59,813 nucleotides of DNA from Chloroflexota bacterium (lineage in GTDB: Bacteria > Chloroflexota > Dehalococcoidia > UBA6926), in the NCBI GenBank assembly GCA_026713485.1, contig JAPOOK010000050.1:1-59813 (forward strand), written 5' to 3'. How positions within the stretch are numbered: position 1 is the first letter of the stretch; every line of letters begins with the position of its first letter. Positions 47,119-54,963 of the stretch are shown piece after piece. A program made the position numbers and the translations under genes. Under the pieces are notes generated by a model, which worked only from the letters and a program-made list of their open reading frames with translations, made no database searches and had not been told where the DNA came from.

Positions 47119-47325
47119 TCAGAACTCCCCTCTATCAATCCCGAGCTGACGCAGCATCGCGGCTAACACCCCTCTCCCAAGCTCACCCCTTTGCACAGTC
47201 GTGGAGCGGGATCCAACATAGATCCTTGCGTGACTACCTTTGCCGCGAACCGGGTCGTACCGAAAATCTTGTCCTGTGTTGCGAGCATATGCTCTGGCAC
47301 GGCGGATGAACTCTCTGCTGGTCAC
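47119..47325 (-). CDS. hicA: HicA-type mRNA interferase toxin
   Basis: A 68-residue dsRNA-binding-fold toxin that cleaves mRNA when free of HicB. The catalytic histidine is in GKGSHARIYVG, followed by TTVQRGELGRGVLAAMLRQLGI, the conserved C-terminal helix; the usual GSH and PxHxxxEL pattern is only partly kept (VQRGELGRG), but fold and neighbour make the call clear. The hicAB pair may be a chromosomal stability module next to the tRNA gene. Confidence 0.9.
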   Translation of the reverse strand: MTSREFIRRARAYARNTGQDFRYDPVRGKGSHARIYVGSRSTTVQRGELGRGVLAAMLRQLGIDRGEF

Positions 47326-47373
47326 TCAACCAGTATCGCACATTAATGTACGAGTTGTGCGGCTTGGGGGGCT

Positions 47374-48618
47374 CTACACCACCGCGCCTTCGCGCCTCAC
47401 CGCCCCTATCCCACGGCTCATCGCCGCCACGGCAATCGGAATACTCAGCACAGCAATCACCGCCGCAATCATGTACGGCGTGCCTGTTAGCCCGTCCGCA
47501 GCATCCGCCAGTCGACCGCTCATCACCGCCCCCGCGACCACGCCCAGCGAATACGCCGCATAGAAGATGCCGAACGCCAGTCCCCGATGCCTCTCTCCGC
47601 CTGAATCCGCAACAAGCGCTGCGGCCGCAGGGAAGAGCAGCCCGAATCCGAGCCCAACTACACCCATACCCAGAAAAACAGCCCACAACTCGTGATTGGA
47701 GGCCATGAGGGCCAGTCCTGCTCCAAAGAGCAGCAGTCCCCCCGCGACGATGGCAAGCCGGTTGAAGCGATCGCCGAACACGCCCATCACTCCCACCATC
47801 ATGATCAGCGCTAGAACGGCATAGATGGTGAACGCCGTGCCGGACGCTCGCGACGTTTCGCCCAACTCCTCTACGTGCAGCGGCATATATGTGGCCAGTG
47901 TCCCGATACCGATCGTCAGCGCCACGACTACCGCAGAGGCAACACCCAGGCCCACCGCGTCCAGCCGACCACCCCCCTGCTCCCGTGTTTGATCAACAGC
48001 ATCTTTCTCGCTGCGTATGTCCCCCACGCCCCGTGACCCAATCACATAGACCACGGCAGTCGCCGCCATCAGCCCTGCGGCAATGAGGAACACCGGCTCA
48101 TAGCCGATCCTGTCAGCCAGTATTCCTGCGGATGCAGGACCCACCACGGCAGCAATTGCGATGCCCGCCGCGCTCCGCCCCATCCTGCGTGCTCGCTGAC
48201 CCTGTTGAGTCGAATCGCCGAGCATGGCGAACGCCCCGGGAGTCAGGACCGCGGCGGCAATTCCGTGCAGAGCGCGCACCCCGAGGAGCTGCCACTCATT
48301 GTCCGCAAACGCGTATCCGGCCAGAGCAAGCGCAGTAACCACCAACCCCGTCGTTATGGGTAATCTTCTACCAAACCGATCCAAAAAATAACCCGCCGCA
48401 ATATTGCCCGGGAGATTCGTGATCGAGTACACGGCGACAATGACGCCGACCATCGCAGCCGACGCCCCAAGTTCGTCCGCATAGGTCGGAACAAGAGGCA
48501 GCCCAATGAAGAAATCGAGGAACGCGACAAAGACGACAAGTGTCGCAAGTTGGGCGCCGCGCCGCCCGGCGATTCCCGGTGAAACGGCGATGTGGTTTGA
48601 TGAAGACATGTCGGACAT
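47374..48618 (-). CDS. Major-facilitator-superfamily transporter
   Basis: A ~414-residue protein with about 12 hydrophobic segments, a cytoplasmic loop between helices 2 and 3 with GYFLDRFGRRLPIT (MFS signature D-R-x-G-R-R), and a second such loop after helix 8 (GDRFNRLAI). The length and two six-helix halves fit drug-efflux-like MFS. The frame is open upstream, but ATG at 48618 or 48609 gives the natural N-terminus. The substrate is unknown. It follows the divergent VOC gene and precedes hicA. Confidence 0.88.
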   Translation of the reverse strand: MSDMSSSNHIAVSPGIAGRRGAQLATLVVFVAFLDFFIGLPLVPTYADELGASAAMVGVIVAVYSITNLPGNIAAGYFLDRFGRRLPITTGLVVTALALAGYAFADNEWQLLGVRALHGIAAAVLTPGAFAMLGDSTQQGQRARRMGRSAAGIAIAAVVGPASAGILADRIGYEPVFLIAAGLMAATAVVYVIGSRGVGDIRSEKDAVDQTREQGGGRLDAVGLGVASAVVVALTIGIGTLATYMPLHVEELGETSRASGTAFTIYAVLALIMMVGVMGVFGDRFNRLAIVAGGLLLFGAGLALMASNHELWAVFLGMGVVGLGFGLLFPAAAALVADSGGERHRGLAFGIFYAAYSLGVVAGAVMSGRLADAADGLTGTPYMIAAVIAVLSIPIAVAAMSRGIGAVRREGAVV

Positions 48619-48727
48619 TCCCTGCCCGAGCCGGGTTAATTCTGTCGGGCGCTGCCACACTAACGTATCACGGACGACACTCAGGCTATGATCGATTAGG
48701 GTCTGCGCAGAGCATTGGGAGGCACAA

Positions 48728-49093
48728 GTGGCAGCAGTTCGATACATCGTCAAAGACGTAGAGCAATCGGTGGCGTTCTATACGTCACTGCTGGGTTTTT
48801 CCGTAGCTGAGCAATTCGGCCCCGCAATGGCCATTGTGACCCGTGACGACCTGAGCCTCTGGCTCGCAGGCCCTCGCGCATCCGCCTCTCGCCCCATGCC
48901 GGACGGCGCACAACCGGAACCCGGCGGCTGGGCGCGTATCGTCATTGATACCGACGACATCGAATCCACCGCCTCCGCCCTCCGAGACGCGGGCGCGACA
49001 TTCCGCAACGACATCATCAGCGGCCCCGGCGGCAAACAGGTCATCGTAGATGACCCCTCCGGCAACGCCATAGAGATCTTCCAGTCCAGCTAA
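48728..49093 (+). CDS. VOC-family (glyoxalase fold) protein
   Basis: A 121-residue protein beginning with GTG. It has the vicinal-oxygen-chelate pattern: AAVRYIVKDVEQSVAFYTSLLGFSV, a middle LWLAGPRASASRPMPDG with a flexible loop, RIVIDTDDIESTASALRDAGATF and a DDPSGNAIEIFQ end with the C-terminal metal-ligand Glu. Possible activities are isomerase, lyase or dioxygenase-like; the substrate is not known. It stands at the head of the rightward catabolic-looking group but is separated from the next gene by about 190 bases. Confidence 0.88.
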   Translation: MAAVRYIVKDVEQSVAFYTSLLGFSVAEQFGPAMAIVTRDDLSLWLAGPRASASRPMPDGAQPEPGGWARIVIDTDDIESTASALRDAGATFRNDIISGPGGKQVIVDDPSGNAIEIFQSS

Positions 49094-49120
49094 CCGCCCT
49101 CTCTCCCCTCCCCCCCACCT

Positions 49121-49167
49121 CGTCATTCCCGCTCCATCTGTCATTCTGAGCGCAGCGAAGAATCCAA
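49121..49167. repeat. REP-like element, copy E
   Basis: CGTCATTCCCGCTCCATCTGTCATTCTGAGCGCAGCGAAGAATCC-type stretch: two head-to-tail CGTCATTC/TGTCATTC starts, then GCGCAGCGAAGAATCC. Other copies at 3.4, 6.1, 33.6 and 34.0 kb share the CGTCATTCCCG start. Confidence 0.45.
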
Positions 49168-49287
49168 AGCCTCAATTCCGCCAATCAAATCCGGTAACGC
49201 CAACCGACCGCGCCCCTTCACTGCGCCCGCAACAACATGCGCAGTAGTATCCTCAGAGAAAGGCACAACCCTATTCCAGGAGGAAAT

Positions 49288-50085
49288 ATGCCCGGCCTGC
49301 ATGAATTCAGCCTTGATGGAAAGACCGCAATCGTCACCGGTGCCGGTCAGGGAATCGGCAAGGGCATCGCAATCGCGTTGGCCGAGGCCGGTGCTGACGT
49401 TGTCGTAGCCGGCATCACGGTAGCGGACCGCTCTCAATCCGAAGCCGACCTTGAAGCGACGGCAGATGAGATTCGTCTCCTTGGCCGCTCTGCCCTGCCC
49501 GTCGTCACAGACGCCCGTGAGGACGCCGATGTCCACGCCGTGATCGACGCCGCCATTCAGGAATTCGGCGGGCTGGACATCATGGTCAACAATGCCGGAG
49601 GCAGCTTCTACGCCCGCTTCCCGGACATTAGCGAGCGTGGCTACGACGCCGTCGTCCGCAACAATCTCAAGAGCACGTTCCTCTGCTGCCAGGCCGCCGG
49701 AGCCGTCATGCGCGAGCGCGAGAGCGGCGTCATCATCAACCTCTCCTCCGGCGCAGCATTCTCGGGCTCCATCGCTCAACCCGTCTACGCCGCCACGAAA
49801 GCGGGCATCACCAACCTGACCCAGACACTCGCCGCTGAATTCGCCCCAAACGTCCGCGTCGTCGCCATCGCCCCCGGCCTCACGGACACCGTCGGTATGC
49901 GAGCCGGATACGGCGATGAGGCCGATGCGCGCGTTGCAGCACAGGCGCAGACCATGGCCGCCAAGCGCCTCGCTACGCCGCGCGACATGGGGCTGGCCTG
50001 CGTCTTTCTTGCCAGCGACGCCGCCTCCTACGTCAGTGGCATCACGCTGCGCGTCGACGGCGGCGGACGCGCCGCAGACGATTAG
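49288..50085 (+). CDS. Short-chain dehydrogenase/reductase (FabG-like)
   Basis: A ~265-residue classical SDR. Rossmann glycine motif TGAGQGIGKGIA near residue 17-28, NNAGG, catalytic Ser in INLSSGAAFSGS, and Tyr-x3-Lys in YAATKAG. A C-terminal VSGITLRVDGG block is typical. Start ATG 49288 has AGGAGG four bases upstream and replaces a longer but non-coding extension. It probably oxidises a hydroxyl group to a ketone or the reverse, and with the acyl-CoA dehydrogenase next to it may handle a carbon chain. Confidence 0.93.
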   Translation: MPGLHEFSLDGKTAIVTGAGQGIGKGIAIALAEAGADVVVAGITVADRSQSEADLEATADEIRLLGRSALPVVTDAREDADVHAVIDAAIQEFGGLDIMVNNAGGSFYARFPDISERGYDAVVRNNLKSTFLCCQAAGAVMRERESGVIINLSSGAAFSGSIAQPVYAATKAGITNLTQTLAAEFAPNVRVVAIAPGLTDTVGMRAGYGDEADARVAAQAQTMAAKRLATPRDMGLACVFLASDAASYVSGITLRVDGGGRAADD

Positions 50086-50109
50086 GAGACGAAGGCGTCC
50101 ATTGAGGGC

Positions 50110-51342
50110 GTGACGCCAATGACCCTCGACGACACTCTCTCCGAAGAGCTGCGCCTCTTGCGTCACACAGTGCGTGAGTTGGTGCGCGACAAGGTTGCCC
50201 CACGCGCCTGGCAGATCGACCAGGACCGCGAATACCCGCAGGACGTCTTTGAGGCCTTTCGCGACCAGGGCCTGTTCGCCTTGGCGCTCCCCGAGAACGA
50301 GGGCGGCGCGGGCGCGGGAACAATGGGCCTCGCCATCGCGGTTGAAGAAGTAGCCCGCGCCTGCGCCTCGTCGGCGCAGATGCTCATCCTCTCCTCCCTC
50401 GTCACATGGCCCATGCGCCTGGTCGGCACGGATGACATGCGCCGCAACTACGTCCAGGTCGTCGCGAACGGCAGCAAACGCGGCTCCTTCGCCTTGACGG
50501 AACCCAACGCCTCCTCGGATCTCGGCTCCATGGTGACCCGAGCCGAGAAGGACGGTTCAAACTACGTCCTCAATGGAGAAAAGGATTTCATCAGTGGCTC
50601 CCCGCAGGCAGATTTCTTCATTGTCTTTGCCGGCGCGGGCGACGCCCCGGACATACGCTCGGGCATGACAGCGTTCCTCGTCGATGTCCCCCAACCCGGC
50701 GTGGTATTCCTCCGCCGCGATGAAGGCATGGGCCTCAAAGGAATGCCCCACTGCGATTGGTCCTTCGACAACTGCCGCACGCCCGAATCGCACGTGATCG
50801 GCGCAATCGGTCAGGGAGAAGAGATCGCCCGCCTCAGCATGAACGCCATTCAGCCGCTGCTCGCCGCACGCGGACTCGGCGCGGCGGAGGAGGCGCTGGC
50901 GTTCGCTCGCGACTACGCCAACACGCGCCGCATCTACGGCGGCCTCCTCGCAGACCTCCAGGCCACCCAGCTCCACCTCGCCGAAATCGCCGTCAACGTC
51001 GAAGCAACACGACTGCTCACCTACCAGGCCGCCCGCATGGTGGACGAGGATCGATTCCGCGACGAAGCCGACGCCGCCTACCTCAGCGCCGCCAAACTCA
51101 TGGCCGCCAGCACTGCCGTCCACGCCACCGACCACGCAATGCAGGCCGTCGGCGGCCACGCCTATATGGAAGTTCACCCGCTTGAGCGCATGTACCGCGA
51201 CGCCCGCCACCTCAGCCTCTACATGGGAACGAGCGAGGTCCTCAGCCTACGCGTTGCCCGCGCCGTACTCGACGGCGGGTTCGGCTACGGCCCTTCCGTT
51301 TCTCGCCAATCAACTGAAGAACGTTCAAGACGCCAGACGTAA
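50110..51342 (+). CDS. Acyl-CoA dehydrogenase family protein
   Basis: A 410-residue FAD enzyme: N-terminal helical domain with LRHTVRELVRDKVAPRAWQID, middle beta domain with ALTEPNASSDLGSMVTRAEKDGSNYVLNGEKDFISG, and C-terminal helical domain with AAEEALAFARDYANTRRIYGGLLADLQ and AVGGHAYMEVHPLERMYRDARHLSLYMGTSEVLS. The GHAYM...ERMYRDAR block positions FAD. The catalytic base Glu is not clearly placed (GTSE near the end is likely). A CTGTSEVLS end fits. It should desaturate an acyl-thioester; the chain is unknown. The next gene follows after a 184-base gap. Confidence 0.93.
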   Translation: MTPMTLDDTLSEELRLLRHTVRELVRDKVAPRAWQIDQDREYPQDVFEAFRDQGLFALALPENEGGAGAGTMGLAIAVEEVARACASSAQMLILSSLVTWPMRLVGTDDMRRNYVQVVANGSKRGSFALTEPNASSDLGSMVTRAEKDGSNYVLNGEKDFISGSPQADFFIVFAGAGDAPDIRSGMTAFLVDVPQPGVVFLRRDEGMGLKGMPHCDWSFDNCRTPESHVIGAIGQGEEIARLSMNAIQPLLAARGLGAAEEALAFARDYANTRRIYGGLLADLQATQLHLAEIAVNVEATRLLTYQAARMVDEDRFRDEADAAYLSAAKLMAASTAVHATDHAMQAVGGHAYMEVHPLERMYRDARHLSLYMGTSEVLSLRVARAVLDGGFGYGPSVSRQSTEERSRRQT

Positions 51343-51526
51343 CCCACACACAAGTCTTTCCGCAGCGCCGCGAGGGGATCAGATGTATTCCTCCCCCTTG
51401 ATGGGGGAGGTCGCGCGGCAGCGCGGGTGGGGGTGATGCCCCCGCGTTTGGTTGACCACCCAACGCCCCCGTTCCTACAATTGCGCCACGCGACGCCCAA
51501 AGTAGCTGCGCCGCGATGGGGGTGCG
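51343..51526. repeat. Gap with perfect 8-base hairpin and GC-rich repeats
   Basis: CCTCCCCC-TTGAT-GGGGGAGG at 51390-51410 is a perfect stem-loop, followed by GCGCGGCAGCGCGGG and a GGGGG-TGAT-GCCCCC hairpin. It could be an intergenic element or a transcription-attenuating stem. The downstream gene has its own ribosome site just before 51527. Confidence 0.5.
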
Positions 51527-52402
51527 ATGTCCGAATTCACAATGCGGGTCGGCGACGCGGAAATCATCGCCGTCACGGACATGAACATCATCTATCCGAG
51601 ACCCCTGCCGGAACTGTTCCCCGAAGTGCCGGTGGAGGCGTGGGACGACTATCGCGGCGACTTCCCAGAAACGTTCGCCGGCCAGCACATCCGGCTCGAA
51701 ATAGGCTGCTACGTCGTTCGCTCGCAGGGACATACCATCCTCATAGACACTGGCTACGGCCCGGGCCCAATCGAGGGCGAACTCGGCCAACTCATGGATA
51801 ATCTGTCCACCATGGGCGTTGAGGCCGAGGATGTGGACACCGTCTTCTTTTCACACCTTCACCCCGATCACACCGGCTGGAACATGGTCTTGGGAGAAGG
51901 CGTCCCCACCGAGCCAACCTTCCCCAACGCCCGCTACGTTGTCCATTCGCTTGACCTTGAGCACTTCCGTAAGCCGGAGGTTGAGGCCGGAATGTCGTTC
52001 CCCTTCATGTACCGCGACATGGAACCTCTCGACAAGCTCGGCATCCTCGACACAATCGATGAAGACACCAATCTCACGCCGGAAGTACGGGCCGTCCACA
52101 CCCCCGGCCACACCCCGGGCCATATGAGCGTTGTCGTTGCCTCCGGCGGCGAGGACGCCATCATCCAGGGCGATGTGTTTATCCATCCGGCACAGGTTGT
52201 CGAAGACGACTGGAATTGCATCTTTGATGTCGATTGGCCGCTAACGACTGAGACGCGGCGAAAGATGTTGGATGACGCCGCCGACAACGGCACACCGCTC
52301 ATCTCCTGCCACTTTCCCCTGCCCGGCTTTGGCCGAATTGGACGCAGAGCCGGCAAGAGATACTACCAGGTTGGCCTGGATATAGCCCCGACAAACAACT
52401 AG
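51527..52402 (+). CDS. Metallo-beta-lactamase-fold hydrolase
   Basis: A 291-residue MBL-fold protein. The dinuclear zinc motif HLHPDHTGWN (H-x-H-x-D-H near residues 109-114) is complete, with further metal His in HTPGHTPGHMS and Asp in IQGDVFIHPAQ and a C-terminal SCHFPLPGFG His. It resembles lactonase/N-acyl-homoserine-lactonase- and sulfatase-like MBL proteins, but no substrate can be named. ATG at 51542 is a possible alternate start. It is 11 bases from the next gene, so it should be co-transcribed with the M20 protein. Confidence 0.93.
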   Translation: MSEFTMRVGDAEIIAVTDMNIIYPRPLPELFPEVPVEAWDDYRGDFPETFAGQHIRLEIGCYVVRSQGHTILIDTGYGPGPIEGELGQLMDNLSTMGVEAEDVDTVFFSHLHPDHTGWNMVLGEGVPTEPTFPNARYVVHSLDLEHFRKPEVEAGMSFPFMYRDMEPLDKLGILDTIDEDTNLTPEVRAVHTPGHTPGHMSVVVASGGEDAIIQGDVFIHPAQVVEDDWNCIFDVDWPLTTETRRKMLDDAADNGTPLISCHFPLPGFGRIGRRAGKRYYQVGLDIAPTNN

Positions 52403-52413
52403 AGGAAATCAAC

Positions 52414-53661
52414 ATGACAACCGACGCAGCCCAGCAGGTTCTCCGCAGCATCAACACGCAAGAGATGACAAGTCTTGCGGAACAACTTGTTCGCATCCCG
52501 AGTTTCAAGACGGAGGAGACCGAGATCGCCCGATTCCTCGAGTCCTACCTTTCAGACCGCGGCTACGAAGTGCAGCAGCAAGAGGTCGAGCCCGGCCGCT
52601 TACAGACCATTGCCACCCTTCCCGGAGCGGGCGACGGCAAGTCGTTCATGCTCAACGGCCACACGGACATCGACCCTCTCGCCATGGGTTGGAAACGCGA
52701 CCCATGGACACCGAGCGTCGAGGATGACCGCATCTACGGCGCCGGCATCCGCAACATGAAAGCCGGCATCGCCTCAATGATCACCGCCGCGGAAGCGCTG
52801 CGAACCTCGGGCGTGGAGCGTCGCGGTGACATCGTTCTCGCCTGCGTAGTCGGTGAGCTGCAGGGCGGCGTCGGAACCACCTACCTCTGTGAGAACGGCC
52901 CGCTCACGGACATGGCCGTCATCCCTGAACCGCACGGCGCAAACAACGTCCTGACCACGCACGCCGGCGTCGTAGAGTTCGCCGTCCACATCATCGGCAA
53001 CTCCCGTCACATCGTCCGCAAGGATGAGGCCGTCGACGCCCTTGCCAACATGGCCAGGGCCATCCCCGCCCTCAACGGCGTCCAATTCACCCACACCCCG
53101 CGTGAAGACCTCCCCGGCTTGCCGCGCATCAACGTCGGCGCGGTCATTGGCGGGCGCGGACGCGACTACGATCTCCGAGGCCCCAATTGGGTATCCGACT
53201 TCTGCACCGCCCTCGTCGACGTGCGATTCCTGCCCGGCATGTCATCAGAATCCGTCAGGACAGACATCGAGCGCGTCCTGGATGCCATCAAGACCGAGGA
53301 TCCCAACTTCCAATATGAGATCGAGATGCCGCCAGACCCCAAACACCGCGTGTTCACGCGAGTCATGGAGCCGTTCGACCTGCCGAAAGACGAGTACATC
53401 GTGGACGCCATCCTCCGCAGTTTCCGCTCCGTTACGGGGCGCGAACCCGAAGGATTCGGCACCGTCCTCCCCGGCTCCTACACCGGCGACGACACCACGC
53501 ACCTCTGGCGAGCCGGAGTCCCATGTCTCCTCTATGGCCCGGCAGGAGCGTCCGAGTCAGACACAGTACCCGATGAATACGTCCGCATCCCCGACATGGA
53601 GCAAGTAGCCCAGGTCCTCGCCCTAACCGCCCTGGACGTAACCGCTCTCCCCGCCTCCTAG
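52414..53661 (+). CDS. M20-family peptidase/deacylase with altered metal-site residues
   Basis: A 415-residue protein with the M20 fold (ArgE/DapE/aminoacylase-like). His83 (NGHTD) and Glu172 (PEPHG) match metal ligands, and D85 follows H83. Other key positions differ: the bridging Asp of the usual DMK is Asn114 in RNMKAG, the metal-binding second Glu of DEE is Leu149 in GELQGG (catalytic Glu148 remains), and the C-terminal His is missing in GASESDTVPDEY. It may bind one metal or use another mechanism, or be a non-hydrolytic protein. It follows the MBL hydrolase closely and probably belongs to the same catabolic operon. Confidence 0.85.
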   Translation: MTTDAAQQVLRSINTQEMTSLAEQLVRIPSFKTEETEIARFLESYLSDRGYEVQQQEVEPGRLQTIATLPGAGDGKSFMLNGHTDIDPLAMGWKRDPWTPSVEDDRIYGAGIRNMKAGIASMITAAEALRTSGVERRGDIVLACVVGELQGGVGTTYLCENGPLTDMAVIPEPHGANNVLTTHAGVVEFAVHIIGNSRHIVRKDEAVDALANMARAIPALNGVQFTHTPREDLPGLPRINVGAVIGGRGRDYDLRGPNWVSDFCTALVDVRFLPGMSSESVRTDIERVLDAIKTEDPNFQYEIEMPPDPKHRVFTRVMEPFDLPKDEYIVDAILRSFRSVTGREPEGFGTVLPGSYTGDDTTHLWRAGVPCLLYGPAGASESDTVPDEYVRIPDMEQVAQVLALTALDVTALPAS

Positions 53662-53697
53662 TACAATGTTCACCGTAGCCCAAGCGCGGAGCACATC

Positions 53698-54270
53698 ATG
53701 GCAACAACACAGGAAGCACTGAGAACGACCCTCGGTACCGAACCCATCACTGCGGAGCAGTTGATGGAGATGGACGAGCGCGGGGAACTCATACGGGGGG
53801 TATTCTGTCCAACCATGATTCCGGGTATTCAACACGGTCAGGTCATGGCGAACATCACTATGCTGCTGGGCCTTGTGATGTCACCCAACAAACTCGGTAC
53901 GATTGTCACGGCGAACGCGGGAGTCCTGCTTGGTAGAAACCCGGACACAGTTCTCGGACCAGATATCTCCTATTTCTCGAGGGAGCGACTCCCTTTAGAA
54001 ACTGAGATTCGTGGCTATGCAGAGGTTCCGCCGGAACTCGTCGTCGAAGTTGTCTCCCCGAGCGACACCCCGAGGGAAGTTGCTGGCAAGGCCAACATGT
54101 GGCTCGTCGGTGGTGTCCAACTCGTTTGGGTCGTCTGGCCCGAGACCAAAATGGTCGAAATCTACCGACCAGACAACCAGCCCGAAACCCTCAGGGAAGC
54201 AGACACTCTCACGGGCGGCGAAGTTCTCCCTCATTTCACCGTAACCGTCGCAGACATCTTCGAAAACTAG
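53698..54270 (+). CDS. Uma2-family PD-(D/E)xK nuclease-like protein (DUF820)
   Basis: A 190-residue protein of the Uma2/DUF820 family: ITAEQLMEMDERGELIRGVFC, HGQVMANITMLLGLVM, the nuclease core VLGPDISYFSRERLP...PPELVVEVVSPSDTP...EVAGKANMWLVGGVQLVWVVWPETKMVEIYRPD with Asp, Glu and Lys in the right order. These proteins are widespread in cyanobacteria and Chloroflexota; their biological role is unclear. It is 36 bases after the M20 gene on the same strand but probably not functionally related. Confidence 0.9.
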   Translation: MATTQEALRTTLGTEPITAEQLMEMDERGELIRGVFCPTMIPGIQHGQVMANITMLLGLVMSPNKLGTIVTANAGVLLGRNPDTVLGPDISYFSRERLPLETEIRGYAEVPPELVVEVVSPSDTPREVAGKANMWLVGGVQLVWVVWPETKMVEIYRPDNQPETLREADTLTGGEVLPHFTVTVADIFEN

Positions 54271-54325
54271 CTACGATCCGTATTTGCGTGCCACGCCGGG
54301 ACGCGCGACCCATACTCACTGAGTC

Positions 54326-54937
54326 TTAGGACGCGAGAAACACGAAGTAAATGCTAGAAACCAAGTATGCTGGCGCGACTATACTCCACAGCCAAGCTCC
54401 TGCAAATGGAGCAAGATGCGTCATTGGAAGCGAGACCACACCTACCGGGACATACATATCAATTTCTGCACTAAGGTCTGACACCCATCGTCTTTGCTTA
54501 TTCCACATGACATATTCCATCCAGACGCCACTTACACCAAACAACCCGGCGAAAATGGAAAAGAATGCAGTATCTCCCCCGAAACTAATACTGAGCGCTA
54601 CACCTAACAGCACAAAGTATGCGCCGATGATGGAAAAGACGGCTATCGGGAATACTATCCAAAGGATGATAACAATGCCATACGATCTTTCTGTAAGGCT
54701 ATCAGCAGACCGCCACTTTAGCTGCTTGGCTGTAAGCATAAACCACGGCAGCAAGAGAAAAATCGACGCGATGGCGCCTCCCCCAAACGCACGCAAAACG
54801 GGCATACCCTTCCTGTGCGCGAGCCACGCCGTGATCGCACCTGCCGCAGGAGCCCAAACGAGTCCAAGCGACAAAAGTACGAGCATAGGCGATACGACAA
54901 TGGTAAGAATGGCTAGCTGCCAGATGTAATTGTTCAT
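54326..54937 (-). CDS. Integral membrane protein of unknown function
   Basis: A 203-residue protein with five or six strongly hydrophobic segments, and almost no soluble domain. Segments include LVLLSLGLVWAPAAGAITAWL, AIASIFLLLPWFML, IVIILWIVFPIAVFSIIGAYF and a C-terminal APAYLVSSIYFVFLA. Polar residues (TERSYG, MWNKQRRW, DLSAEIDMYVP) lie in loops. I do not recognise a family. Base composition is lower in G+C than the neighbours, which suggests a different origin from the flanking genes. Its place before the DUF4129 gene on the same strand may be coincidental. Confidence 0.65.
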   Translation of the reverse strand: MNNYIWQLAILTIVVSPMLVLLSLGLVWAPAAGAITAWLAHRKGMPVLRAFGGGAIASIFLLLPWFMLTAKQLKWRSADSLTERSYGIVIILWIVFPIAVFSIIGAYFVLLGVALSISFGGDTAFFSIFAGLFGVSGVWMEYVMWNKQRRWVSDLSAEIDMYVPVGVVSLPMTHLAPFAGAWLWSIVAPAYLVSSIYFVFLAS

Positions 54938-54963
54938 CGCCTACTCGTATCTGGCATAAGGAT

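Noticed and set aside
49141-50166. A long minus-strand frame across the SDR gene, with a plausible-looking C-terminal end in the 49.1-49.28 kb gap
   Set aside because: Most of it is antisense to the SDR. The gap part (VVPFSEDTTAHVVAGAVKGR) looks protein-like but is too short to call a gene remnant without a database search.
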